This document shows positions 33,300-43,689 of a DNA stretch of 64,000 bases, piece after piece. Made by a program: the position numbers and the translations under genes. The stretch is taken from assembly GCA_021833625.1 (NCBI GenBank), contig JAKBEU010000001.1:434001-498000 (forward strand), read 5' to 3'. The notes beneath the pieces were generated by a model. The model ran no database searches, was not told the origin of the DNA, and saw only the letters and a program-made list of their open reading frames with translations. Position 1 is the first letter of the stretch. The number at the start of each line of letters is the position of its first letter. This stretch comes from a bacterium (GTDB taxonomy: Bacteria > Patescibacteriota > Microgenomatia > UBA1406 > GWC2-37-13).

Positions 33300-36200
33300 A
33301 TGAGAACTGTTTTGCATTATAAAAAAAGGCGGCAAGTACACAAAAAAAAATCTTTTTTTGGTATCCCTTTTTTTGTATATTTGGCAGTGGGAGTCATCCT
33401 CATTCTTGGCTTTATTTTTATCCGTCCCCAAAAAAACAAACTTGCGTTTCACCGACAACTGTTCGGGCCTTGGCAATACACCGGAGAAATACCGGGAGTC
33501 ATGAAAACCTCCCTTGGCAACGACAAAAATCAAGTGATGGTGAAAGTTGAACGCGGTGACTCTTCGCTGCAGTTTAACGTCCCTCTTTCAAATACGAGTG
33601 AAACGAATAAAAATCAAACCATCATATTTTCAGAAAAGACAAAGACAATTGATACTTCCTACAAACTAACAAATGAAGGAATTAAAGAAGAAATCACGCT
33701 CTATAAAATCCCTCAGGAGAATGTCTTTAAAAATACAATTACGACTAATAATCTCATCGCAAAAATCAGTTCGGAAGGTGTTCCTGTTTTTTTTGATACA
33801 AAAGGAGTGTACCAATTTCATTTTTCACGTCCGTTTGTGAGAGATGCGGCAGGAAATATTAGTTATGCGGTCTCTTATACCATCGGACAGACGCCCGATC
33901 CGTTTCATAACACAAACGGAAAAGAGTCAACAAAACAGCTCCTTTCGGCAACAAAAGAAGTGTCTCAGGACCAGAACTATACCATTTCCGTCACGGTTGA
34001 CTCTGCCTGGCTCCATGATCCAAAGCGCAAACTCCCCATTGTCATAGACCCGACGGTCGTGCATGATACCAGTAGTGAGTTTGCAAGCGGAAACCTGAAT
34101 AGAGTGTCCGATACCGGCTCAGAGACATCTCCAAAGCTTGAAGGCTACTACCAAGAGCTCTCTTCGGATGTCAATACTGTTGCCCTGTGGCATATGAATG
34201 AAGGGAGCGGAGATATTCAAGATTCATCCGGAAATGCAAATGTCGGAAGTCCAACCGGTACGACAGTTGTTACAGGACCTCTTGGAAACGCAAGAGGGTT
34301 TAATGGAACTAGTAGCGACTACATTACTGTCAACCCCACCGCAGTTACATCGGGCAGCTATACGGTTGAATTGTGGGTACAGCCAAATTCCTACACAGGA
34401 GGAGTAAGTGGTAATCCTGAAATAATAAGCACTCGAACTGGTTCAGATTTTAGTTTTGACATGCAGCTCACCTCATCTTCAATTCATCAGGACATTGGAA
34501 ATGGAAGCAGTTGGATCACTACCTCGGCAGACGTAAGTACGATAATTCCTCTCAATTCCTGGTCACACATCGCTACGGTAGTCACCAACATAGGATGGGC
34601 AACCTACGTAAATGGAACTCTTGCAGGAAGCGGAAAATATTATTCGAGCTCTTTTCCACTACTGTCTGATTCAACGCATAAAATCATGTTTGGAACGGTT
34701 AACGGCACAACGAACTTTTTGAACGGTTCTATTGACGAAGTCCGGATCAGCAACGTTGCCCGCTCGTCTGAAGAAATCCAAATGGATGCCTCCCGGCGTC
34801 CTTACTCTACCTACACCTCTCCTGTTATTGATCTTGTAAAACCGGTTGTCTCATGGAACAATTTTTCCTGGACAAGTCTCGGCGAAGGCACGGGAAACGG
34901 CGAAGTTGCAACTTCATCGGCAACCGCAAACATGGTCACTCAATGGAATTTTAATGAAACGTCCGGAACAACAGCAGTATCCGGCGGTACCTGTGGCACT
35001 ACATGCAATGGAACCCTCACAGGCTTTGCAAGTACGGGATCTCAAGACAGCGCCGTTGGTACGGGGTGGACCGCTGCAAACCGTAGGTGGGGTGCCGGAG
35101 CCCTTATGTTTGATGGGGCAGGCGAATATGTAAGCGCTCCTGACAATGCAAGTCTCAGTCTTCCTGGAGATATTACTGTAACCTCATGGATATTTATGCC
35201 GGCAGCACAAATATCAGGCGCCGCCATAGTAACCAAAGGCAACGGCGGGGGCGGTGAATCGTGGAATATGGATGTGGTCAGCGGAAACAGCATTCGATTT
35301 ATGAGAAGATACAACAGCGGTGCTGCATTTACCAGCGCAACAGCTCCAAACGTCAGCTATGGTCAATGGCATTACGTTGCAGGAGTTACTACCAGTGGAC
35401 AGACGGATATTTATATCGACGGAAAGAAGACGGCCGGAAATACTACCGCTACCCCGTTTGACGTAAACACACATGTTGTTTCTATAGGTTCTCGACAGTC
35501 GGGAAGTACAACGTATGACATGAATTTTAACGGCGTCATAGATTCTACGGCCGTTTTTTCACGCGCGCTTACTGCATCCGAAATTTTAAGTAACTACAAT
35601 GCTTCCAAAATTGAATTCCAAACCCGAGTCGGTACAAGTGCTAATCCAAATGACGGCACCTGGGAAGCGTGGAAACCTTCCGCAACAGAACAGGTGATCG
35701 ATTCTATGGACACTTCCTCGGATAAGTGGGCTATCGACAATAGTCAGAATTATCCATCGGCACTGGCAAAAACAGGAATTGTTAATGTGGGAACCGGAGG
35801 AGACGGAGCCTGTACTGTTTCGTCTGGAACAACAAACCTCAATACGGGAAGCTGTAGCGGACGGGGAACGGCAGATGCAGTCAATTTTTCCTCTACCGTG
35901 CTTACTTCAATCGGAACAACCTCAATTACACTTTCTACGTCCCCCACGGGACTGACTGCGGGAGACGAGGTCCTCATTATTAATCTGCAAGGAACCATGG
36001 CCGACTACGATAATGTCGGGCAATACGAGACACATACCATTTCCTCCATCAGTACAAACACGTTGAACTTTACTGATAGTCCCATACAAAACACGTTTGA
36101 TGGGACGACACAAAAAATAATGGTACAAAGAATACCGAATTACACGAACGTAACTGTTTCTGCCGGGGCAATCCTCACGGCTTCTGCGTGGAATAGTGCA

Positions 36201-39200
36201 AAAGGAGGAACCCTTTTCTTCAGGGCAAACGGAACGGTAACGAATGGAGGAACTATCTCAATGAACGGTTCCGGATTTGTCGGCGGGAGTCCGGGAGGAA
36301 ATTCTATTGGGACGGATAACTGTTTACTTGATGGAACAAGTGCAAATGGACGGGCTGGAGAGTCCTTTGGAGGAGCAACCACAACGCCATCTTGTACGGG
36401 TGCAACCAGAAGAAGCAATCTGGGAGGGGGGAGCGGTGGAGCCGGATATGCCACATGGTATACACCCTACTCAGTGGAAGGAGGCTCTGGTGGAAGTTAC
36501 GGAACTCTGGGTACTGCCGGAACCGGGGATAGTGCAACAGGTACTCCGGGAACCGTATATGGAAACAACAATAATATATTTCTTGGCTCTGGAGGAGGAA
36601 GCGCCGGAGGATGGACGGGAGGAACTGCCCATGTGGGAGGATTGGGAGGCACCGGCGGAGGGATTATCTCCATTTCATCTAATACCCTCACGAATAACGG
36701 CTCAATTACTGCAAACGGTAACCGGGGCCTTAACAGTAACGCCGATGTAGGAGGAAATGGAGCCGCGGGGGGTGGAGGATCGGGAGGAACAATAGTTCTC
36801 AATGCAAATACCCTTACCGTTGGATCAGGAAAAGTTATTGCTTTGGGAGGAATTACATCTCAACAGTCGGTACAATGCGGAGGAACCTCTCCACGATGCG
36901 GAGGGCATGGTGGAACGGGACGGATCGCGCTTTCTTACTCCAGCGCGATTTCCGGAGTTACCTCCCCTACTGCCATCATACAAAAATTGCAGCCGCAGGT
37001 AAAACAGGAGGGCACAGGCGCCGTACAAGTTTCCACCGGTCGAATTGATACTGATTCAAGTACCGTTGGCCTTTGGCATCTAGATGAGACCTCAGGAACT
37101 GGAGCATATTTAAGAAATAGTAGTTCATCAGACGCCTCTATTTTCTTATATACCGGTGCCGATCAGACATTTACCGTCCCCTCAGATGTCACCTCAATAA
37201 ATATCAAAATGTGGGGGGGTGGAGGCGGAGGAGGAAATCCGGGAGGATGGACATACGGATATCCCGGTGGAGGGGGTGGATACACAATGGGGACACTTGC
37301 CGTCACTCCGGGACAGGTATTGACCGTTATGGTGGGCGCAGGAGGAACTAATGGAAGCATTGTCGACACGGTCGCAAGCTATGGAGGAGGAGGACCTGCT
37401 TGTGCAAGTAACACCGATTGTCGTTACGGCGGTCAAGGAGGAGGAAGATCTGCCATACGTTATAGCAGTACCGATCTCATTACCGCTGGTGGAGGCGGAG
37501 GAGGCGGAGCCACTTATTTAACAGACAGTAATAATTCTGGAGGAGGCGCAGGAGGAGCAACCGGAGCAACGGGAAGCTCTGCAACCAATGCCGCTTCCGG
37601 TGGAGGGGGTGGAAGTCAAACCGCGGGAGGAATTGCAGGTACTGGAAGCGCATCAGGAGCAACTGCCGGAACACAATATGCCGGAGGTTATGCTACCGCG
37701 GGTTCATATGGAGGAGGAGGTGGAGGTGGTTGGTACGGAGGTGGAGGCGGAGCCTACAACGTCGATACTATCTCTCATATGGGTGGAGGCGGAGGAGGCT
37801 CGAGTTATGTGGGAGGTACGGGAGTAAGCAGTGCCTATACACTTGTGGCAAGCGGAACAATACAAGGAAATAGTTCTGATCCTGTCAATAACGGTGCCGG
37901 AGCAGGCGGTGCCACTTCTACAAATGGCGCGAACGGAAAAGTTGTTATCTCTTACAACAGTTTTGTTGCAGCTAATAATGGAACACCTACCGGAACGACG
38001 GTTGTTGATGGTATTTCGGGCAAAGCAAGAAGTTTTAATGGAACCACCGATTATATTGACTTAGGAAATCCAAACTCACTTCAAACAACTGGGAATCAAA
38101 CAATAGAAATGTGGCTGAAACCCGCTGCCCTTGACGCACGAAGGAATCCCTACAGTAAATCATACGGCGGTGAAGGTACTATTACACTCGAAATCAACGG
38201 TACCCTTAGCTACTTCTATGGAACGAATGGAAACGATGGATTGCCGTATCAAGGTTTTAACACGGGTGTCCCCATTCCCGCTGGTCAATGGTCACACATT
38301 GCAATCGTCCGTAATTTAACGACGATGGAATTGCAGTGGTATATTAACGGTGTTTTGGTAAACCGAGTAGATGCAACATATAGTTATGCCGCAACAAGCA
38401 CACAACATGCATATATTGGAAAAGGATACGTCAGTCCGTTTTTGGGAAGTATTGATGAAGTAAGAATCAGCAGCAGTGCCCGGACTCCTGATGAAATCGC
38501 ACAGAGCTATCAGATGGGACGCGATCACAGAATTTCAAAAACAATTACACTAACCGACCTTTCCGCATCCAACAAAGTCCCCTTCTCTATTGCTTCAGAC
38601 CGACTTGGCACCTTTTCTCAGGTTACTATTGGTAAATCCGCATTTACTAATTATGAATCGGACCCAAATACCGTAAGATTATGGCATCTGGATGAAGATC
38701 AAAATCCCATGCCCGCCTACTTCGATTATGACAGCTTTGAAGGAGGTCCTGGCAGTTCAGATGATTGGCAACTCCGCAACACCGTTGATCCTGACATCAC
38801 CAGTACTACTGCATACACCGGAACAAAATCTTTACATATGTCTGCCGGATGGGGAAGAAATTTTGAAGGCACTTCAGGAGAACCTTCAACCGGTCCCTAC
38901 GATACAGCCACATATCCATATATGTGTATGGCATATAAAATTCCATCAACCACCCTGAATAACATGCTCATCTTGGTAGATGGAGCGTGGCACTCAGTGA
39001 CTATGACTCAAGGAGAAACCCCAACTTCATACTCTAAAGTAGCCTCATGGAACCCTCTTATTGCGAATAACGCGTGGCATTATAAATGTATCAATTTAAA
39101 TACTCAGCTGAATGCCTCGTTAGGCGGTACAACTCATAGCATTTCAGCAGTCATCTGGCACGACGGCGGTGGAATGGGGGTCATTGCCGGAGAATTTTGG

Positions 39201-42200
39201 ATTGATGATTTTCTCATAGCCGCACAAACGTACTATCCTACACTCAACTATCCTAAAGACTCCAGCGGAAATACTCCTGATTCTCAACAGGCACCAATTG
39301 TTGCAACCGGCGGCACTATTTCCCACGTAAATGGGTACACTATACATTCTTTTACAGCTACAGGAACCTTTCAGGTCACAAGCGGGAACGGTATTGTTGA
39401 TGCTCTTGTTGTCGCTGGTGGTGGAGGAGGAGCAAATACAGGATCTGGAGGTGGAGGTGGTGGGTTTGTTCAGGGACACGTTCCCATCACAACAGGATCT
39501 TACACAATTACTGTTGGAGCTGGAGGAAGCGGAGGCCTTACCACCGCTGCTCCTGGCGTTAAGGGAGGCAACTCCGTATTTTCTACCGTCACGGCAGAAG
39601 GAGGAGGAAACGGTGTTTCTCATGGAGGCAACATTGGTGGAAGCGGTGGAAGCGGAGGTGGAGGTTCAATCAGTACCTCTGGAACTGCTGCAGCAGGAGG
39701 AACCGGTTCACAAGGAAGTGCGGGTGGTGCCGGATACGTTGAAGCATCTTGGATTGGAAACAGCGGTGGTGGAGGAGGAGCAGCAACCGTAGGTGCGGCC
39801 GGCGGTAACACGGCCGGGACCGGAAACGGAGGAACAGGACTACAGAACTCTTTTACGGGTACTTCTACTTATTATGCTGGTGGAGGAGGAGCAGGTGAAG
39901 TAAGTGGAAGTTTCGTCGGAGCCGGTGGTACTGGAGGCGGAGGAGGAGCGACAGTTGATGCTGCAGGCACCTCAGGAACCGCCAATACCGGAGGTGGAGG
40001 TGGTGGAGGCTCATACAATGCTGGCGTCTATACCAATGGAGGAAACGGGGGTTCGGGTATTGTAATAATCCGCTATCCGGACCAGGCCCCCACCATTCAT
40101 GCGACGTCCATTGGCACAACATCAGTCCCCGGGATAATGGGCAAAGCCCGATCATTTAATGGGGCGGGCGACTATATCAATGCCGGATCTGGCGTTAATC
40201 TTGTCGGCACATCTTTTACTCTTTCCGCCTGGGCAAAGGTAGGGGCAACAAGCGTAATTAATCCCATTCTAAGTCAAGGACTATCTTCGACCACTAATAA
40301 TTTGCTCCAAATGGGATTTAGGGCTACAAACGTGTTTTATTGCGGATTCTATGCAAACGACACGGACACCACTATAACTTATACCGATACCAATTGGCAC
40401 TTATGGACGTGTACTTACGACGTTTCAACAAATGCAAGAAAAATATATCGGGATGGTATTTTGCAAGCCTCAGGTACTGCCGCTGCAGGCTATACAGGAA
40501 CAGGAGATTTTTTTATAGGAAACTATTACAACACTTACTACTTCAATGGTTCAATTGACGAGGTGCGAGTCGATAAAGTAGTACGCTCGCAAGATGAAAT
40601 TCGCCAGACATATGAAATAGGAGCAAGAACACAAAGTATTACCATAGATTTTAAGGCAAAACTCAACTCCAGCAATCTTATCAGCGGTTCCTCGGACTAC
40701 AGCTTTGCAATAGATGAGAGACCCTATGGTTCCTCCCTCGCGGCAAGTCATATTTTCCCGGGAGAAAAAATCATCGTCAAAGAGAACATTGATGGGGCCG
40801 ATTATATGGCTCAGGGACTTGTTACTAGTGTTGACAATATGGGCGGTGGAGTTTCCGTTCTTTCATGGGACGCCGGGTCCAGTTTCCCAACCGGAGGATA
40901 TGACGTCAACGCAACGGTATTTAAGTGGCAAAAAGAATACTTTGATATAAACGACTCTCTTTCCACTCAGCGAAGTGCCATTACCCGCCTTACCTACCGG
41001 ATAGTCGACGGCTCTCAAGGGGCAAACGTGTGGCTTGACGATCTTCGCTCCTCTACCAATTATCTCAATAACGGTTCGACTATCGCTTCTTCGGTCGGCA
41101 ATCGTTACTTCCAATATCGTGCAATCCTTTCACAGGATGACATAACAGCTCCTTCTTCAGCACTCGCAACACTCACCCTTAACTACGCAAACAGCGCCCC
41201 CCCCAACCTTCCTACCCTTGACACGCCAGCAGATGCAGCAACAGGTGTCGCTCTTCTTCCTGTTTTAAGAACCACGGCAACCGACCCGGATTCCGATGCC
41301 GTAAAATACAAAATAGCCCTTTGTGCGGACGCGGCAATGACGGTCAATTGTCAAACATTCGATCAAACTACTCCCGCAACAGGATGGTCAGCGTCCTCTT
41401 ATGCGTCAGGTGTTCAGGGTGTTTACACGCTGCAGACTCCTCTTAATCCGAATACTACCTATTACTGGAAATCCCAGGCAATTGATCCGTCAGGTTCCAA
41501 CACATGGAGCGCAACACAGGTGACCCCATACTCATTTACGACAAACACTCCTGCCGGTACTCCAACGCTTGACTCCCCCATAAATACCGCAACGGGCGTC
41601 CCGGTTACCGCAGTACTCAAAACCACGGCAACGGACCCACAGGGCGACGCATTAAAGTACAAAATTAATGTTTGTACGGACTCAGGAATGTCAGTCGGCT
41701 GCCAGACATTTGATCAGACTCTTTCAACAATAGGATGGTCAGCGTCCTCTTATGCGTCAGGTGTTCAGGGTGTTTACACGCTGCAGACTGCCCTCAATCC
41801 CAATACTGTTTACTATTGGAAATCACTTGCGATTGATCCGTCAGGCTCCAACACATGGAGCGCAACACAGGTGACCCCATACTCATTTACGACTAATAGG
41901 GTTGCAGCCACTCCAACGCTTGACTCCCCTTCAACTGCCTCAATAAATATTGCTACCTCAGGAGCCATCCTAAAAACCACAACCACTGACCCGGAAAGCG
42001 ATACTCTTCTTTATAAAATCAACCTCTGCTCTGATTCAGGAATGACTCTTAACTGTCAGATATTCGATCAAACAACATCAACTGCGGGATGGTCAGCGTC
42101 CTCTTATGCGTCAGGTGTTCAGGGTGTTTACACGCTGCAGACTCCTCTTAATCCGAATACTACCTATTACTGGGAATCCCAGGCAATTGATCCGTCAGGC

Positions 42201-42587
42201 TCCAACACATGGAGCGCAACACAGGCAACAGCATATTCTTTTACGACAGTAAATTACGCCATGGCAACCGGATGTAAAGTAGAGCACACTGCTCCCACAA
42301 CGTTTGTCATCAGCTGGATTGATAATTCCACTCAGGAAACAGGATATTCGCTGCAAAGAAGTACCAACGGAGGCTCTACTTGGAACAGCTTTCAACCCTC
42401 ACTTATCCCGGGCACCGTCACTTATACCGACTCACCGATAAGCCTGAATACCAACTACCAATATCGGGTCGCCCCTTACTTTGCCGACGGCTCGTTTGCC
42501 CCATGGTGTTACACGTCAACAATCAATATAGGATCCGGAACGTTCAACATGAACGGAATAAATCTCAACGGTATTAAGATAAATTAA
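33300..42587 (+). CDS. Giant membrane-tethered surface protein (3,095 aa) with LamG, glycine-rich and Fn3-like modules
   Basis: Start ATG 33300 gives a short basic cytoplasmic tail, a transmembrane helix (about residues 18-41) and a huge exterior; the frame is open upstream to 33123, but that would overlap the pilin gene. Order: an N-terminal β domain ending in LPIVIDPTV, LamG-like domains near 290-487 and 544-767, a glycine-rich stretch near 947-1227, two further LamG folds each interrupted by a glycine-rich domain (about 1253-1737 and 1790-2440), a β region, three near-identical Fn3-like repeats (about 2636-2985) and a final Fn3-like domain. The glycine-rich parts (WYGGGGGA, GGGGGSSYVGG, NGKVVISY) resemble the ALK-type glycine-rich domain built of polyglycine-II helices. 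Likely an adhesin that binds glycans or a host surface. Confidence 0.88.
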   Translation: MRTVLHYKKRRQVHKKKSFFGIPFFVYLAVGVILILGFIFIRPQKNKLAFHRQLFGPWQYTGEIPGVMKTSLGNDKNQVMVKVERGDSSLQFNVPLSNTSETNKNQTIIFSEKTKTIDTSYKLTNEGIKEEITLYKIPQENVFKNTITTNNLIAKISSEGVPVFFDTKGVYQFHFSRPFVRDAAGNISYAVSYTIGQTPDPFHNTNGKESTKQLLSATKEVSQDQNYTISVTVDSAWLHDPKRKLPIVIDPTVVHDTSSEFASGNLNRVSDTGSETSPKLEGYYQELSSDVNTVALWHMNEGSGDIQDSSGNANVGSPTGTTVVTGPLGNARGFNGTSSDYITVNPTAVTSGSYTVELWVQPNSYTGGVSGNPEIISTRTGSDFSFDMQLTSSSIHQDIGNGSSWITTSADVSTIIPLNSWSHIATVVTNIGWATYVNGTLAGSGKYYSSSFPLLSDSTHKIMFGTVNGTTNFLNGSIDEVRISNVARSSEEIQMDASRRPYSTYTSPVIDLVKPVVSWNNFSWTSLGEGTGNGEVATSSATANMVTQWNFNETSGTTAVSGGTCGTTCNGTLTGFASTGSQDSAVGTGWTAANRRWGAGALMFDGAGEYVSAPDNASLSLPGDITVTSWIFMPAAQISGAAIVTKGNGGGGESWNMDVVSGNSIRFMRRYNSGAAFTSATAPNVSYGQWHYVAGVTTSGQTDIYIDGKKTAGNTTATPFDVNTHVVSIGSRQSGSTTYDMNFNGVIDSTAVFSRALTASEILSNYNASKIEFQTRVGTSANPNDGTWEAWKPSATEQVIDSMDTSSDKWAIDNSQNYPSALAKTGIVNVGTGGDGACTVSSGTTNLNTGSCSGRGTADAVNFSSTVLTSIGTTSITLSTSPTGLTAGDEVLIINLQGTMADYDNVGQYETHTISSISTNTLNFTDSPIQNTFDGTTQKIMVQRIPNYTNVTVSAGAILTASAWNSAKGGTLFFRANGTVTNGGTISMNGSGFVGGSPGGNSIGTDNCLLDGTSANGRAGESFGGATTTPSCTGATRRSNLGGGSGGAGYATWYTPYSVEGGSGGSYGTLGTAGTGDSATGTPGTVYGNNNNIFLGSGGGSAGGWTGGTAHVGGLGGTGGGIISISSNTLTNNGSITANGNRGLNSNADVGGNGAAGGGGSGGTIVLNANTLTVGSGKVIALGGITSQQSVQCGGTSPRCGGHGGTGRIALSYSSAISGVTSPTAIIQKLQPQVKQEGTGAVQVSTGRIDTDSSTVGLWHLDETSGTGAYLRNSSSSDASIFLYTGADQTFTVPSDVTSINIKMWGGGGGGGNPGGWTYGYPGGGGGYTMGTLAVTPGQVLTVMVGAGGTNGSIVDTVASYGGGGPACASNTDCRYGGQGGGRSAIRYSSTDLITAGGGGGGGATYLTDSNNSGGGAGGATGATGSSATNAASGGGGGSQTAGGIAGTGSASGATAGTQYAGGYATAGSYGGGGGGGWYGGGGGAYNVDTISHMGGGGGGSSYVGGTGVSSAYTLVASGTIQGNSSDPVNNGAGAGGATSTNGANGKVVISYNSFVAANNGTPTGTTVVDGISGKARSFNGTTDYIDLGNPNSLQTTGNQTIEMWLKPAALDARRNPYSKSYGGEGTITLEINGTLSYFYGTNGNDGLPYQGFNTGVPIPAGQWSHIAIVRNLTTMELQWYINGVLVNRVDATYSYAATSTQHAYIGKGYVSPFLGSIDEVRISSSARTPDEIAQSYQMGRDHRISKTITLTDLSASNKVPFSIASDRLGTFSQVTIGKSAFTNYESDPNTVRLWHLDEDQNPMPAYFDYDSFEGGPGSSDDWQLRNTVDPDITSTTAYTGTKSLHMSAGWGRNFEGTSGEPSTGPYDTATYPYMCMAYKIPSTTLNNMLILVDGAWHSVTMTQGETPTSYSKVASWNPLIANNAWHYKCINLNTQLNASLGGTTHSISAVIWHDGGGMGVIAGEFWIDDFLIAAQTYYPTLNYPKDSSGNTPDSQQAPIVATGGTISHVNGYTIHSFTATGTFQVTSGNGIVDALVVAGGGGGANTGSGGGGGGFVQGHVPITTGSYTITVGAGGSGGLTTAAPGVKGGNSVFSTVTAEGGGNGVSHGGNIGGSGGSGGGGSISTSGTAAAGGTGSQGSAGGAGYVEASWIGNSGGGGGAATVGAAGGNTAGTGNGGTGLQNSFTGTSTYYAGGGGAGEVSGSFVGAGGTGGGGGATVDAAGTSGTANTGGGGGGGSYNAGVYTNGGNGGSGIVIIRYPDQAPTIHATSIGTTSVPGIMGKARSFNGAGDYINAGSGVNLVGTSFTLSAWAKVGATSVINPILSQGLSSTTNNLLQMGFRATNVFYCGFYANDTDTTITYTDTNWHLWTCTYDVSTNARKIYRDGILQASGTAAAGYTGTGDFFIGNYYNTYYFNGSIDEVRVDKVVRSQDEIRQTYEIGARTQSITIDFKAKLNSSNLISGSSDYSFAIDERPYGSSLAASHIFPGEKIIVKENIDGADYMAQGLVTSVDNMGGGVSVLSWDAGSSFPTGGYDVNATVFKWQKEYFDINDSLSTQRSAITRLTYRIVDGSQGANVWLDDLRSSTNYLNNGSTIASSVGNRYFQYRAILSQDDITAPSSALATLTLNYANSAPPNLPTLDTPADAATGVALLPVLRTTATDPDSDAVKYKIALCADAAMTVNCQTFDQTTPATGWSASSYASGVQGVYTLQTPLNPNTTYYWKSQAIDPSGSNTWSATQVTPYSFTTNTPAGTPTLDSPINTATGVPVTAVLKTTATDPQGDALKYKINVCTDSGMSVGCQTFDQTLSTIGWSASSYASGVQGVYTLQTALNPNTVYYWKSLAIDPSGSNTWSATQVTPYSFTTNRVAATPTLDSPSTASINIATSGAILKTTTTDPESDTLLYKINLCSDSGMTLNCQIFDQTTSTAGWSASSYASGVQGVYTLQTPLNPNTTYYWESQAIDPSGSNTWSATQATAYSFTTVNYAMATGCKVEHTAPTTFVISWIDNSTQETGYSLQRSTNGGSTWNSFQPSLIPGTVTYTDSPISLNTNYQYRVAPYFADGSFAPWCYTSTINIGSGTFNMNGINLNGIKIN
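41206..42250 (+). repeat. Three tandem Fn3-like repeats with nearly identical DNA
   Basis: A 57-nt block beginning GGATGGTCAGCG is identical at 41382-41438, 41733-41789 and 42087-42143, giving periods of 351 and 354 bp (117 and 118 codons). Beyond the block, copies 1 and 3 stay nearly identical for about 80 nt, while copies 1 and 2 share the last 40 nt, a mosaic that suggests recent duplication plus gene conversion. Confidence 0.9.
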
Positions 42588-42591
42588 CCGC

Positions 42592-43662
42592 TTACTTTAA
42601 ATAGTTTTGAGGATTTTGAAGCACTCCATTGAGGCGGATTTCAAAATGACAGTGAGGTCCAGTTGAGTTTCCCGTTGAGCCCATAATACCGAGTTGTTGA
42701 CCTTGATTTACCGCCTGTCCCGCGGAGACCGATATGGCGGACATGTGCGCATACAATGTCTGATATCCGTTTCCATGATCAACAACGACATGACACCCGT
42801 ATCCCCAATTAATACATCCCGCAAACGTAACCGTTCCCGTGTCGGCAGCAATGATTGCGGGAGTATTGTTACTCGCGATGTCAAACGCCATGTGGTACCA
42901 CGTAGGATACTGTGTGATGATACCGGTTGTCGGCCAAATAAAGCTCGAGGATCCGCGCACACCTGCAATAGCACTTGCATAGCGGGGGGCAAGGGCCGTA
43001 TATTTTGGCTGTTCCGGTTCGATAACCCCATCAGGGACATACAGCGTCTGTCCTGCGCGAAGCGCAAACGTGTTGCTGTCCGCAAAGTCATTGAAAATAA
43101 AGTTCACGATGTTCTGGGCAGGAATGTTATATTTTTTTGCAATGGAATAGATTGTTTCTCCCGATACAACGGTGTGAACAACTCCCGTTACCGGTGCGAT
43201 TTTCAGGATTTGATCAGGTTTAATCGTCTCCGTTTTCAGGTCATTTGCCCACTTTATGGTATCAACCGATATGTCGAATTTTTTTGCAATACTTGCAAGC
43301 GTATCACCAGAAACAACCTTGTAGTCAATAACCTTATCTCGTGGCTTTGAGGAAATAATGGTTGAAAGTGCGGTTTCGTAAGGATTATACGATACAACGC
43401 TTGACTGGTTATTCTGATCGTATTTTTGTGCAAAAAGCGGGGAAAACGGATTGTTTTCCGCAATAATAGGGCCCGCAACGAAGGCAATTGCAGTAAGAAC
43501 AATTAACGAACTATTCAGAAACGAAGAAGAGTACTTCCCTCTTTTTGCGATAAGAAAGGAAACGACAACGTCTTTCAGGGCTTCAAACTGCTTGCTGAGG
43601 AGAAGCGTCTTTTTTACCGCATATTCCTTTACAAAAACGAGAAATAAAACAACATCTTGCAT
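42592..43662 (-). CDS. M23-family peptidoglycan endopeptidase with two LysM domains
   Basis: 356 residues: N-terminal basic region with a hydrophobic segment (about 47-66), two LysM repeats (YKVVSGDTLASIAKKFDISV and HTVVSGETIYSIAKKYNIPA) and a C-terminal LytM/M23 domain with the zinc ligands H and D in WYHMAFDIA and the H-x-H motif HCHFEI. It would cut peptide cross-links in peptidoglycan at the wall, for growth or for insertion of the large surface proteins. The start has a TGG-TATAAT box 7 nt upstream; the same spacer contains AGGAG. Confidence 0.92.
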   Translation of the reverse strand: MQDVVLFLVFVKEYAVKKTLLLSKQFEALKDVVVSFLIAKRGKYSSSFLNSSLIVLTAIAFVAGPIIAENNPFSPLFAQKYDQNNQSSVVSYNPYETALSTIISSKPRDKVIDYKVVSGDTLASIAKKFDISVDTIKWANDLKTETIKPDQILKIAPVTGVVHTVVSGETIYSIAKKYNIPAQNIVNFIFNDFADSNTFALRAGQTLYVPDGVIEPEQPKYTALAPRYASAIAGVRGSSSFIWPTTGIITQYPTWYHMAFDIASNNTPAIIAADTGTVTFAGCINWGYGCHVVVDHGNGYQTLYAHMSAISVSAGQAVNQGQQLGIMGSTGNSTGPHCHFEIRLNGVLQNPQNYLK

Positions 43663-43669
43663 AGCTCCT

Positions 43670-43675
43670 ATTATA
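43670..43675 (-). promoter_or_regulatory. -10 element of the LysM/M23 gene
   Basis: TATAAT on the minus strand (43675-43670) preceded by TGG, ending 7 nt before ATG 43662. Confidence 0.6.
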
Positions 43676-43689
43676 CCATTCTTCGTTTT

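Noticed and set aside
36140-39811. Pro/Leu-rich antisense frames opposite the glycine-rich domains
   Set aside because: GGN glycine codons read in reverse give Pro and Ala; simple shadow of composition.
41206-42250. Regularly spaced identical blocks resembling a CRISPR or tandem DNA array
   Set aside because: Period is about 351 bp and in frame with Fn3-like protein repeats; no short spacers and no cas genes.
42400-42587. Sortase signal or C-terminal membrane anchor on the second giant protein
   Set aside because: The C-terminus ends in a β-like NMNGINLNGIKIN with no LPxTG-like motif or hydrophobic helix; the anchor is N-terminal.
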